Source: Clostridia bacterium (lineage in GTDB: Bacteria; Bacillota; Clostridia; TANB77; CAG-508). Taken from it: a stretch of DNA of 61,868 nucleotides. Of the stretch, positions 33,862 to 42,376 are shown piece by piece. How positions within the stretch are numbered: position 1 is the stretch's first letter; the number at the start of each line of letters is the position of its first letter. The DNA lies in contig JAGALX010000038.1 of the NCBI GenBank assembly GCA_017625035.1, positions 1 through 61,868 on the forward strand, written 5' to 3'. Position numbers and translations under genes: made by a program. A model generated the notes under the pieces. That model did no database searches. It was not told the DNA's origin and was given only the letters and a program-made list of their open reading frames with translations.

Positions 33862-34800
33862 ATGGAAAAAGTTATAGAAATTGAAAACTTAAGCAAAAGT
33901 TATGGAAAATTCAAAGCCATAGATGATTTATCAATCTATGTCGAAAAAGGAAAAATATTTGGCCTACTTGGTCCAAATGGAAGTGGTAAATCTACAACAA
34001 TTAATTGTATTTTATCATTATTAAATTTTGAAAAAGGTAGTATAAAAATATTTGGACAAGAAATGAAACCAAATTGTTATGATATAAAATCAAAAATAGG
34101 AGTAGTTTTTCAAGATGTAGCAGTTTTTGATGAATTAACTGTTTATGAAAATATCAATTATTTTTGTGGATTATATATAAAAGACAAAAAAACAAGAGCT
34201 GAATATGTTGAAGATGCAATTAAATTAACTGGACTTAGAGAATTTAAAAAATTTAGACCAAAACAATTATCAGGGGGTCTTTTAAGAAGATTAAATATAG
34301 CTTGTGGTATTGCACACAAACCAGAGCTTATATTTTTAGATGAGCCAACTGTTGCAGTAGATCCACAAAGTAGAAACAATATTTTAGAAGGAATAAAAGA
34401 GCTAAATAAAAATGGTGCTACAATTGTGTATACTACACATTACATGGAAGAAGTAGAGCAATTATGTAACAGAATAGCAATTTTAGATAAAGGAAAAGTT
34501 ATTGCAATTGGAACAAAAGAATCTTTAAAAGAATTAACAACTATGGGAGAGAAAATTACAGTAGAAGTAGAAGGGTTAAATGAAACAATCATATCTGAAT
34601 TAAAAAACATGGAAAATATAATTGAAGTTAAATATGAAGATAATACATTATTTGTTACATACAAAAAAGGAGAAGAAAACCTAGAAAAAATGATATCTTT
34701 CTTAAAACAAAATAATATAAAATATACAAAAATATTTTCTGAGCTTCCTACTTTAAATGATGTATTCCTAGAGCTAACAGGAAAAGAATTAAGAGATTAG
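33862..34800 (+). CDS. ABC-2 type exporter, ATP-binding protein
   Basis: 312 residues. Walker A GPNGSGKST (37-45), signature LSGGLLRR (136-143), Walker B LIFLDEP and the H-loop TTHYMEE are all present. The extra C-terminal ~80 residues, with a domain ending in FLELTGKELRD, are typical of the drug/antibiotic exporter branch. First gene of three; the permeases follow with 10-bp spacing. A TGTCGAA word at 33791, resembling a Spo0A box, lies upstream. Confidence 0.93.
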   Translation: MEKVIEIENLSKSYGKFKAIDDLSIYVEKGKIFGLLGPNGSGKSTTINCILSLLNFEKGSIKIFGQEMKPNCYDIKSKIGVVFQDVAVFDELTVYENINYFCGLYIKDKKTRAEYVEDAIKLTGLREFKKFRPKQLSGGLLRRLNIACGIAHKPELIFLDEPTVAVDPQSRNNILEGIKELNKNGATIVYTTHYMEEVEQLCNRIAILDKGKVIAIGTKESLKELTTMGEKITVEVEGLNETIISELKNMENIIEVKYEDNTLFVTYKKGEENLEKMISFLKQNNIKYTKIFSELPTLNDVFLELTGKELRD

Positions 34801-34810
34801 GGAGGGTATT

Positions 34811-35956
34811 ATGTTTAAGCATTTATTTATAAATAAAATGAAAATTCTGTTAAAAAATAAAGCAATGTTATTTTGGACATTAATATTCCCATTTGTGCTT
34901 GGAACATTTTTTCAGCTTGCATTAGGAAATATAGGTGAATCATTTAAAATGGAAGTGATTCCAGTTGCAGTTGTAGATAATAAATATTATCAAGAAGACG
35001 AAATTTTAAAAGGTGTAATTTCTAGTTTGTCAGAAGATAATGAAAATAAGCTTTTTGAAACCGTGTATGTTGACGAAAGTAAAGCTGAAGCAATGCTTAA
35101 TAATGAAGAAATTGATGGATACATATTATTAAACGAAAACAATAATCCTCAAATGGTTGTAAAAGAAAATGGGGTAAATCAAACTATTATAAAAAGTGTA
35201 TTAGATGAATATTTACAAATGACAAGTGCTACAAAACAAATGATTAATTATAGTCCAGAAGCAATATATAATGGTGTTTTAGAATCAATGCATAAAGAAA
35301 AAAATTATGTTGTAGATGATTCTACTGAAAATATAGATTTTAGTATAAATTACTTTTTTACACTTATAGCAATGACTTGTTTATATGGAAGTTTAATAGG
35401 TTTAGATGTTATAAAAGATTGTGAAGCAAATTTAAGCAAAAGAGGGGCAAGAATGTGTATGGCTCCAGTAAATAAATTTAAAGTAATTATAGCAAGTTTA
35501 TTTGCAGGATATGTTATTCAACTTGTAGCGATTGCATTATTATTTGCATATTTAATTTTTGTATTTAACATTAATTTTGGAAATCAAATTTTACCAACAG
35601 TAATATTATCAATGGTAGGATGTTTAGCAGGAACAGCTCTTGGAACATTTGTAGGTGTATCTAACAAAAAATCTGAAGGATTTAAAATAGGAATATTAAT
35701 TGCACTAACAATGACATGTTGCTTCTTTTCTGGAATGATGGGAGTAATTAATATAAAAGTATTTTTTGATGAAACATTCCCAATACTTGCAAAAATAAAT
35801 CCAATAAACATAATTACAGATGGACTATATTCGTTATTTGCTTACAATAATTTAGATGTTTATTATAATTGTTTAATGCGAATTTCAATTTTTTCTTTAA
35901 TATTAATTGTGTTATCTTATGTGTTTATAAGGAGGAAAAAATATGACAGTATTTAA
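34811..35956 (+). CDS. ABC-2 type exporter permease
   Basis: 381 residues with one N-terminal helix (about 17-40), a ~150-residue extracytoplasmic domain and five C-terminal helices (about 175-375), the ABC2_membrane_3 layout. It pairs with the next gene, which has the same plan, to form the membrane heterodimer. GGGAGGG precedes the ATG. The last 14 bases overlap the following gene. Confidence 0.9.
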   Translation: MFKHLFINKMKILLKNKAMLFWTLIFPFVLGTFFQLALGNIGESFKMEVIPVAVVDNKYYQEDEILKGVISSLSEDNENKLFETVYVDESKAEAMLNNEEIDGYILLNENNNPQMVVKENGVNQTIIKSVLDEYLQMTSATKQMINYSPEAIYNGVLESMHKEKNYVVDDSTENIDFSINYFFTLIAMTCLYGSLIGLDVIKDCEANLSKRGARMCMAPVNKFKVIIASLFAGYVIQLVAIALLFAYLIFVFNINFGNQILPTVILSMVGCLAGTALGTFVGVSNKKSEGFKIGILIALTMTCCFFSGMMGVINIKVFFDETFPILAKINPINIITDGLYSLFAYNNLDVYYNCLMRISIFSLILIVLSYVFIRRKKYDSI

Positions 35957-37076
35957 AAATTATTTTAAAATAGTAAAAAAACATCTAGGTATAATAATAA
36001 TGTTTGCAGCAATTTCAATAGGAATTTCAGTTGCTAATACAAGTTATACTAGTACCGAAAATTATGTAAGTGTAACACCAAAATTAGCAATAATAAATTA
36101 TGATGAGTCAAGTTTATCTGAAAATTTTATTAATTATATTGGTGGAAAATCAGAGCGTGTAGAAATAGAAAATAATGAAAAAGAAATGCAAGATGCTTTA
36201 TATTTAAATAAAGTTGATTCTATATTGATAATACCAGAAAATTTTGGCGCAGATCTTTTAGCAGGTAAAGAGCCAAATATAAAAATAAAAAAATCAACTC
36301 AAAACTTTTCAGAATATACAGAGCTGTTAGTTAATAGATATTTAAAAATTGCCGAAAACTATTCAAAAGCAGGAATGAATGAAAATGAAATTATTCAAAA
36401 TATACAAAAAGATGTTGAAAATGAAGTGGAAGTAAAAGTAGCAAATGAAAATAAATCAGAGCTTCAAAAATTAGCAGTCTATTATAGTTTCGAAAATTAT
36501 GCATTTTTATCAATTTTTATTTTTGTAGTAGGTACTATAATGTGCATTTTTAATAAAGAAACTATAAGAAAAAGGAACAATGTAAGTAAATTAAAACCTA
36601 AAAGTTTTTCAAATCAATTATTTTTAGGACATAGTATTTTAGCATTAACTATTTGGGCGATATTTACAATTATAAGTGTTATTATTTATAAAGATTTAAT
36701 GTTAAATATGAATGGATTGCTTTTATCTTTAAATTCACTTTGTTTTGCTTTTACTGCAACAAGTTTAGCTTATTTAGTAGGATGTTTAATAAAAAATCAA
36801 AATGTAATATCTGGGATTCAAAATGTAATAGGATTAGGACTTAGTTTTATATCAGGATGTTTTGTTCCAGTGGAATGGTTAGATAGTAATATTGTTAATT
36901 TTTCAAAAATATTTCCTTCATATTGGTTTATACAGGGGAATTATAATATAACGAAATTGGCAGTATTCGATTTTGAAACTTTGAAACCGATTATTCAGAA
37001 TTTTGGGGTTGTGGTTCTGTTTGGGATTGTATATTTTGTAATTGGAAAGGTGATAGTTTCTAGGAGAAAGGGATAA
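35943..37076 (+). CDS. ABC-2 type exporter permease, second subunit
   Basis: 377 residues, same topology as its neighbour: one N-terminal helix, a large outside loop, then a cluster of helices with GCFVPVEWL near 315. The ATG lies within the end of the previous gene behind AGGAGG, so translation is coupled. The substrate may be a peptide or drug; nothing in the sequence defines it. Confidence 0.9.
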   Translation: MTVFKNYFKIVKKHLGIIIMFAAISIGISVANTSYTSTENYVSVTPKLAIINYDESSLSENFINYIGGKSERVEIENNEKEMQDALYLNKVDSILIIPENFGADLLAGKEPNIKIKKSTQNFSEYTELLVNRYLKIAENYSKAGMNENEIIQNIQKDVENEVEVKVANENKSELQKLAVYYSFENYAFLSIFIFVVGTIMCIFNKETIRKRNNVSKLKPKSFSNQLFLGHSILALTIWAIFTIISVIIYKDLMLNMNGLLLSLNSLCFAFTATSLAYLVGCLIKNQNVISGIQNVIGLGLSFISGCFVPVEWLDSNIVNFSKIFPSYWFIQGNYNITKLAVFDFETLKPIIQNFGVVVLFGIVYFVIGKVIVSRRKG

Positions 37077-37164
37077 ATAAGTCTGTAAATGCTATTTTTA
37101 CTAGGTTTTTGAATATTTAAAAATTATTTGACAGTATAATGAATAACTTTATTGCAACAAGCGG

Positions 37165-37212
37165 AAGTAAATAATTTATACACTTTGTTAGTGTATAAAT
37201 TATTTACTTTTG
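37165..37212 (+). terminator. intrinsic terminator of the ABC operon
   Basis: 19-bp perfect stem AAGTAAATAATTTATACAC / GTGTATAAATTATTTACTT, loop of 7, then TTT. Confidence 0.85.
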
Positions 37213-37638
37213 GAGTGTTTATCGTGGTTATATGCGAAAAAACTCTCCAATATTTTCATTCTTTAATCAACTGTAAATACATTTTAGCATAGATTTTTGA
37301 AAAAGTATACTATTGTACTAATTAACCAAATAACAACAATTAGCAAACAAAGAATTTACAAAGATACTGTTAGAAGAAATGTAAAAATATCTAGTAAATC
37401 ACTTGATTTGATTGATAAACAAATTATTAAATTTTTCACGAAATAATTATAACACTAAAAAGGAGAGTTGCTAGAACTCTCCAAAATCATTTAGGCTCCC
37501 GTCTTACTACATAAGTAGTAGAGGGTTAAGTTAAATATATTTAAACATATAATATTTAACTTGTCAAATCAATATTTGACAATATTATTGTATTCCAAGC
37601 CTTTTATTTTATGCATAATATAAATCTATTTTATAACC
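37213..37638. other. gene-free stretch with decayed sequence
   Basis: No intact gene. TTGGAGTGTTTATCGTGGTTA with TATGCGAAAAAA (37212-37245) looks like a third, worn copy of the direct repeats found at 39326 and 40956. A stem GGAGAGTT / AACTCTCC occurs at 37462-37482. A frame of about 30 codons ending at 37446 may be a gene fragment. Confidence 0.4.
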
Positions 37639-38766
37639 CTATTGAAATTTAGTTATATCTTCAATTCTTCCTGCAAAATAAGGTAACTCTTGTCCTTTTT
37701 CCCTTAAGAAAATTGTAAATGTATCATCAACATAAAAATATCTAGGTTCATCTGTTTTGGGTTGTGTACCTATTGATGTTGTAATTATTTTCATATCAAT
37801 AGCAGCTTCGCTTTTTATTTCTCCACCTTTTTCATCTAATGAAAACTTTATTGTCTGTATTGCTTTTTCAATTTTAGCAGTGTCATAAATAGGGTCAGCT
37901 GTTTTAAATTCTTTATTTTGTAATTCTGTATATTCTCTTTTTTCATTAAATTTTAAATTTGGTGCTTTAAATTCATCTACATTTTTAAAATTTTTACTTC
38001 CTGTGTATTTTTTTTGTTCTTTATTCATATTTTCATATATTTCATTAAATGTTTTTCCTTGAGGACTTTTGCAAAAAATAACTTCATCATCGGTTTTTGT
38101 ATTTACTATAATTGCAAAATCATCTTTTGAGTTATAATATAATACATCAATTTGATTACCAACTGAATTTTTAGTACTTTCATCTATACCAAAATATTCA
38201 ATATCATTATATTTATCTCCGAACTTTCCGTTTTCTAATTTATCAAATTCTTGTAAAAATTCAAATTTTCTATATAGCATAACATAGAAGAAATATCTTC
38301 TTACATCTGCATTGTTTGGATCATATAATTCGCTTTCAGACCAATTAAAATCGTTTAATATATCACTTTCTTGATTAAATTTTTCCTTTATACCGTTTTC
38401 TATTTGTTCTTTTAATTCAAGTGATTTAAGTCCATATGTCTTAAAGTAATATTCTTCTGAAAGCATATCTTGGGTAAATTCTTCTTTATTAAGATTTTCT
38501 GCCATTTCTTCTTGAGGTGTAAATATAACATCTTTTTTTACAACATCATTTTTCATATCATTCCATACTAATTGAAATGTTCCACACCAACTACTATCTG
38601 CTGTTATTGTATCTCTCATAGTTGGAACAACAGTAATTCCATCTGCTTGTTGTAATTTAGTAGCTGTTTTTCCTACAATATTTGTTTTGTTTATTACAGT
38701 TACTACAATAATTAATAGAACTATTAAAATTGCAACAATAATTAAAATTTTAGCTTTTTTATTCAT
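37639..38766 (-). CDS. membrane-anchored serpin-like protein
   Basis: 375 residues from the ATG behind AAAGGAGATG; the longer frame upstream has no ribosome site. One N-terminal signal anchor (about 5-24). The C-terminal ~70 residues follow serpin order: a hinge (DEKGGEIKSEAAIDMKI), a loop, then RYFYVDDTFTIFLREKG and a final YFAGRIEDI, like the FxxDhPFLFxI and LFxGxV strands of serpins. The middle also has serpin-like strand spacing. If correct, it would be an extracellular protease inhibitor or trap. The N-terminal half is too divergent to be sure. Confidence 0.5.
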   Translation of the reverse strand: MNKKAKILIIVAILIVLLIIVVTVINKTNIVGKTATKLQQADGITVVPTMRDTITADSSWCGTFQLVWNDMKNDVVKKDVIFTPQEEMAENLNKEEFTQDMLSEEYYFKTYGLKSLELKEQIENGIKEKFNQESDILNDFNWSESELYDPNNADVRRYFFYVMLYRKFEFLQEFDKLENGKFGDKYNDIEYFGIDESTKNSVGNQIDVLYYNSKDDFAIIVNTKTDDEVIFCKSPQGKTFNEIYENMNKEQKKYTGSKNFKNVDEFKAPNLKFNEKREYTELQNKEFKTADPIYDTAKIEKAIQTIKFSLDEKGGEIKSEAAIDMKIITTSIGTQPKTDEPRYFYVDDTFTIFLREKGQELPYFAGRIEDITKFQ

Positions 38767-38947
38767 TACAACATCTCCTTTTTGAACTTTTTCTTTTTTA
38801 ATTTTACCATATTTCCAAAAAAATGTGTATATTAAAATCGAAATTTGTATAAAAGAGATATAATTCACAGCCAATTATTAGTAAAAGATTGTAATATTTT
38901 TGTAATCAAAACTTAATATAAAAAAATTTATTTATATTTATGAATGA

Positions 38948-39228
38948 AAAAATCAAATAAATAACGTACGTGCAGAAGCTATCCATAAAAAACATAAATT
39001 AGAAAAGTTTAAAGATGAAGAAGTAAACGAACAAGTAGAACATAATATGGAACAATGTCCATGTTGTAATGGTCAGGAAATAGAAACAACTGGAGAAATA
39101 AAAGAGAAAGATGATTTAGATTATAAAATGTTAATGTATAAAATGTTAATGTATATAATGCTTTACTAAGACTAAGTATAGGGAAACCATATACATTAAA
39201 AGAAATTTTAGAAAATGCAGTTGATTAA
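38948..39228 (+). pseudogene. decayed gene fragment with CPCC motif
   Basis: No start codon. The frame reads VRAEAIHKKHKLEKFKDEEV, a CPCCNG motif and DYKMLMY, then shifts frame after a 15-bp tandem duplication (AAAATGTTAATGTAT twice) and continues as ALLRLSIGKPYTLKEILENA to a TAA. The family is unknown to me. It fits a plasmid- or phage-derived remnant. Confidence 0.5.
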
Positions 39229-39325
39229 TAAGAATAAAAAAATAAATATATTGGTAACTAGATTAAAAAGCTGTGAATTGTAACAGTCGATTAAATTTTT
39301 TCGTCTGGTGCGACGATTTTATCTT

Positions 39326-39418
39326 TTGGAGCGATTACGGAGCAGGTATGCGAAAAAATATCTGCAAAATAATACTCTTTTTATATAATTCGATTTATTT
39401 GATTTTAATTTAACATAA
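39326..39418. repeat. ~95-bp direct repeat, left copy
   Basis: Begins TTGGAGCGATTACGGAGCAG and ends TTTAACATAA. Nearly identical to 40956-41052. The two copies bracket the YhcG-type nuclease gene. The word GGAGCAGGTA equals the reverse complement of the 3' end of the tRNA-Gly genes in this window. Confidence 0.75.
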
Positions 39419-39564
39419 ATTATAAATTTTATCAATAGAAGTAAAGCGAATTTTATCAGATTTTAAGACAAATTTATGACAAATGCTTACAGTCTATGCT
39501 ATAATACTGATAGTTTTTTAATTGTGCAAATGCTGTATGCACAATTAGAAAGTGAGGTTTTACA

Positions 39565-40596
39565 TTGAATAATGAATTAATAAATAATGATTATGAAATA
39601 AATAATATATTTGATAATATTAAAGAGTTAGTAGTTAATAGTAGAAACAGAGTATATGCTACTGTTAATACTGAAATGATTAATTTATACTGGAATATTG
39701 GAAAAGCAATTATGGAAATACAACAAGGTGATGAAAGAGCTTTATATGGAGAAACTGTACTTGAAAAGTTATCTCAAAAATTAACTAATGAGTTTGGAAA
39801 AGGATTTTCTAAAAGAAATTTAGAAAGAATGAGAAAATTTTATATTTATTTTCCAATTGCGACAACAGTGTCGTCGCAATTAAGTTGGTCGCAGTATCTT
39901 GAATTATTAAAGGTTTACGAGGAATCAAAAAGAAATTTTTATATAAAAGAAGCTATAAATTCAAGATGGAGTGTAAGAGAACTTCAAAGACAAATAGGTT
40001 CATTACTATATGAAAGGCTAGTATTATCAGCAGATAAAGATAAAATATTAGCATTAGCAGAAAAAGGACATGAATTAAAAGAAAGTAAAGATTTAGTAAA
40101 AGACCCTTTTGTACTTGAATTTCTTGATATTAAAGAAAATACTAATTATCTAGAATCTGATTTAGAAAAGAATATATTGGAACATTTAAAAGAATTTTTA
40201 TTAGAATTAGGAAAAGGATTTATGTTTGTCGGTTCTCAAGTAAGATTAACATTGGAAGAAGACCACTTCTATCCTGATTTAGTTTTCTATAATAGGCTTT
40301 TAAAATGTTTTGTTATAATTGATTTAAAGATTGGAAAAGTAACACATCAAGATATTGGGCAAATGCAAATGTATGTGAATTACTATGATAGAGAGATAAA
40401 AAGTTTTGATGAAAACCCAACCGTTGGAATATTACTTTCTACTTTAAAAAATAAAACAGTAGTAAAATATACCTTGCCTGAAGATAATAAAAATATTTTC
40501 TCTTCTAGCTATAAATTACATTTGCCTACAGAACAAGAATTAATTGATGCAGTAGAAGAAGAAAAGAAAAATTTAGAATTAAACGAACAAATCTAA
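39565..40596 (+). CDS. YhcG/DUF1016-type PDDEXK nuclease
   Basis: 343 residues, full length for the family. The N-terminal DUF1016 helical domain covers about 10-165 (INLYWNIGKAI, then GKGFSKRNLERMRKFY). The C-terminal PDDEXK nuclease domain covers about 185-340, with the catalytic core YPDLVFYN and IIDLKIG. TTG start behind GTGAGG. Members spread by horizontal transfer and often sit beside restriction or mobile genes. Here the gene is bracketed by direct repeats and followed by a 10-bp hairpin (40595-40618) over its stop codon. Its function in the cell is unproven. Confidence 0.9.
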   Translation: MNNELINNDYEINNIFDNIKELVVNSRNRVYATVNTEMINLYWNIGKAIMEIQQGDERALYGETVLEKLSQKLTNEFGKGFSKRNLERMRKFYIYFPIATTVSSQLSWSQYLELLKVYEESKRNFYIKEAINSRWSVRELQRQIGSLLYERLVLSADKDKILALAEKGHELKESKDLVKDPFVLEFLDIKENTNYLESDLEKNILEHLKEFLLELGKGFMFVGSQVRLTLEEDHFYPDLVFYNRLLKCFVIIDLKIGKVTHQDIGQMQMYVNYYDREIKSFDENPTVGILLSTLKNKTVVKYTLPEDNKNIFSSSYKLHLPTEQELIDAVEEEKKNLELNEQI

Positions 40597-40649
40597 TTAT
40601 GGCAAATCTGCCATAATTAAAAACAAATAATTATAAGAGGTAAAAAATA

Positions 40650-40899
40650 ATGGGAATAATAAATTTAGCAAGTAATAATTCCACCTGGAGAGGCTTAGAT
40701 TATTATAAAGAAAATTCTTAAAAGAAGTTGAAGAAGCAGAAAAAAATATGAAGCTTATGAAGAAGAACGAGAACAGAAATTAATAAAATATGTAAAATCT
40801 ATGTCAAAAAGTGAATTACAGCAAGCAGTCTTTGAATTATTATATGATGGACCAGAATGGATGTATGATAGATTTATAAGAGACAGAATAGGTTATTAA
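40650..40899 (+). pseudogene. small decayed gene behind the YhcG gene
   Basis: A good ribosome site (AAGAGG) and ATG open MGIINLASNNSTWRGLDYYK, which stops after 23 codons. Two more frames carry the rest (KFLKEVEEAEKN, then YEAYEEEREQKLIKYVKSMS to DRFIRDRIGY). Two frameshifts separate a product of about 83 residues. The opening words recall short proteins of Firmicutes mobile elements. Confidence 0.5.
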
Positions 40900-40955
40900 A
40901 AAGTCAACTTTATAGCTGACATAAATTATCTAAGTTGATTCGATTCTGCGTAAAG

Positions 40956-41052
40956 TTGGAGCGATTACGGAGCAGGTATGCGAAAAAATATATCTGCAAA
41001 TAGTAATGCTCTTCTTATATAATTCGATTTATTTGATTATAATTTAACATAA
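40956..41052. repeat. ~95-bp direct repeat, right copy
   Basis: Same as 39326-39418 apart from small insertions and a few substitutions. Together they mark a ~1.7-kb segment with the nuclease gene and the decayed gene inside. Confidence 0.75.
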
Positions 41053-41112
41053 GTTTAATAAATTTTCAAGTATCAAACTTAAAATTAGTTGCGAAACTTT
41101 GTTCTTTTAGTA

Positions 41113-41141
41113 TTGATTTTTATAAATTCCTATGTTATACT
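41113..41141 (+). promoter_or_regulatory. promoter of the toxin mRNA
   Basis: TTGATT, 17 bp, TATACT. The expected start of transcription, near 41148, is right at the first shared repeat. The -10 region lies in a palindrome (CCTATGTTA / TAACATAGG). Confidence 0.7.
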
Positions 41142-41148
41142 GTCTAAC

Positions 41149-41182
41149 ATAGGAAATGGAGATAAGCAGATGTGGTTTGCCA
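41149..41182 (+). promoter_or_regulatory. 5' repeats DRa and DRb of the toxin mRNA
   Basis: ATAGGAAATGGAGAT (41149-41163) and GTGGTTTGCCA (41172-41182). Both recur at the 5' end of the convergent antisense RNA. GTGG TTTG CCAC forms a small hairpin, and CACAAC / GTTGTG at 41192-41206 a second one just before the ribosome site. Confidence 0.65.
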
Positions 41183-41223
41183 CTTTTAATCCACAACTTA
41201 GTTGTGAGTGAGGAGGTGGTGCT

Positions 41224-41334
41224 ATGATAGAAGCTATTTTATTAGAAATAATATATCTACTTTTATTTGGCTTAGTTGTCGAAACTATTATAGTATTTGC
41301 CTTAGTTATACTGGTTATAATTTTAAGCAAATAG
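41224..41334 (+). CDS. 36-residue hydrophobic peptide, putative type I toxin
   Basis: ATG lies 7 bases behind AGGAGG. The product is MIEAILLEIIYLLLFGLVVE followed by TIIVFALVILVIILSK: almost entirely one or two membrane-spanning stretches with a charged ends pattern. Size and nature match the membrane peptides of type I toxin-antitoxin systems. What makes the call is the setting: a convergent antisense RNA with consensus promoter, shared 5' repeats and a shared terminator, exactly the plan of the par/fst loci. The peptide itself is not clearly an Fst homologue. It could alternatively be a small regulatory membrane peptide. Confidence 0.7.
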   Translation: MIEAILLEIIYLLLFGLVVETIIVFALVILVIILSK

Positions 41335-41340
41335 ACAATA

Positions 41341-41381
41341 AAAAAACACATCTGTAACTTGCCCAGTTCGGTGTGTTTTTT
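41341..41381. terminator. bidirectional terminator shared by toxin mRNA and antisense RNA
   Basis: 10-bp stem AAAAAACACA / TGTGTTTTTT. A run on one side and T run on the other let it stop both transcripts. Confidence 0.8.
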
Positions 41382-41425
41382 TACATATCAATTTGGTAAA
41401 CCACGTTTGTGGATCTCCATTTCCT
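41341..41425 (-). ncRNA. putative antisense RNA antitoxin
   Basis: It starts just after a consensus promoter and runs about 85 nt into the shared terminator. Its 5' part carries the same two repeats (ATAGGAAATGGAGAT and GTGGTTTACCA) as the toxin mRNA, read in the opposite direction. The two RNAs are therefore complementary at both ends, as in RNA I and RNA II of par. No open frame. Confidence 0.65.
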
Positions 41426-41431
41426 ATTTTT

Positions 41432-41460
41432 ATTATACTAGGTTTTCATATTTTTGTCAA
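41432..41460 (-). promoter_or_regulatory. consensus promoter of the antisense RNA
   Basis: On the minus strand TTGACA, 17 bp, TATAAT: a perfect match in both boxes, stronger than the toxin promoter, as expected for an antitoxin RNA made in excess. Confidence 0.85.
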
Positions 41461-41461
41461 T

Positions 41462-41671
41462 TTATTTTTGAATTCTTATAAATCCTAATTTTTTCAAATA
41501 ATCTATAACATTATTTTGGAATGACATTGCATCATCTGAAGAATCTCTTAATGAGTCAATTTCTTTTATAGCTTCTTGCCATTTTTCTTTAACTTCAGGA
41601 GTGTTTTCATTCATAAACCATAATTGATTTTGCCAATTTTCAAATTTAATATTTAATATATATGCTTCCAT
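41462..41671 (-). CDS. small hypothetical protein
   Basis: 69 residues behind AAAGG. Acidic and Trp-rich (FENWQNQLWFMN), with a helical middle and FQNNVIDYLKKLGFIRIQ at the end. No named family that I recognise. It is the last gene of the minus-strand run that begins with the VanX-like gene, 81 bp behind the previous one. The antisense-RNA promoter begins directly behind its stop. Confidence 0.6.
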   Translation of the reverse strand: MEAYILNIKFENWQNQLWFMNENTPEVKEKWQEAIKEIDSLRDSSDDAMSFQNNVIDYLKKLGFIRIQK

Positions 41672-41752
41672 ATTTATTCCAACCTTTCACCATTTATTAT
41701 TACAATTAAATTATAATATATTTGTACAAATTTTTCAACAAAATATTTACAT

Positions 41753-42352
41753 TTAAATTTCAGGTGTTTTATCATTAATAGAAGGCTGAATATTAGAAGT
41801 AATATTAGTTGCAAAGCTTGTAGTCTCAACTTTAGGAGATACTTCATTACGATTATTCAAATTTCGAGTTTCTTGCAATTTATCTAGAGTAGTTTGCAAC
41901 AAAAATCTAACCTTTTCTTTTGATAATTTTCTACCTGAAGATGGTGTATTTTTAGAAAATATACTTTTTATAAAATTAGAATTACTAGATGTTAATCTTT
42001 CTTCAGCTTCAGCACAATGTCTACGTACTGAAGATATATCACTAATAACAGACTCTAGACTTGAACTCAATCTACATGGTAAATTTCCGAACTGAATTCT
42101 TGAAAATTCTTCTCCATTTAATTGAATAACAATAGTAGTATTATCTTGAAAAGCAGCAGTAGCAATCACTTTAGTATCATCATTTACATCCTGTAAGAAA
42201 GATACGATAGCTTTATCATTAACTATTGCGACCGCCCCTTCAAAAGGTTTATCTTTAGAATAAGAAAAATAACCTGTTTTATAAAATTTTTTAAAAGCTT
42301 TCTTATTCTTCATAAGTGATGACAATGTTAAATTTATTTCATTTTTTAACAT
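41753..42352 (-). CDS. hypothetical protein in the VanX/MurF/Ddl cluster
   Basis: 199 residues behind GGAGG, 24 bp after the ligase gene. Residues 1-100 look alpha/beta (GAVAIVNDKAIVSFLQDVND, then NTTIVIQLNGEEF). The rest is helical and ends in a Ser/Thr/Asn-rich disordered tail. No signal peptide. I do not recognise the family; the operon position suggests a link to the wall-precursor genes. Confidence 0.6.
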   Translation of the reverse strand: MLKNEINLTLSSLMKNKKAFKKFYKTGYFSYSKDKPFEGAVAIVNDKAIVSFLQDVNDDTKVIATAAFQDNTTIVIQLNGEEFSRIQFGNLPCRLSSSLESVISDISSVRRHCAEAEERLTSSNSNFIKSIFSKNTPSSGRKLSKEKVRFLLQTTLDKLQETRNLNNRNEVSPKVETTSFATNITSNIQPSINDKTPEI

Positions 42353-42376
42353 ATATATTCCTCCAAATTTATTAAA

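Noticed and set aside
41130..41351. 73-codon minus-strand frame over the toxin peptide gene
   Set aside because: No ribosome site, and the plus-strand peptide is supported by promoter, AGGAGG and terminator.
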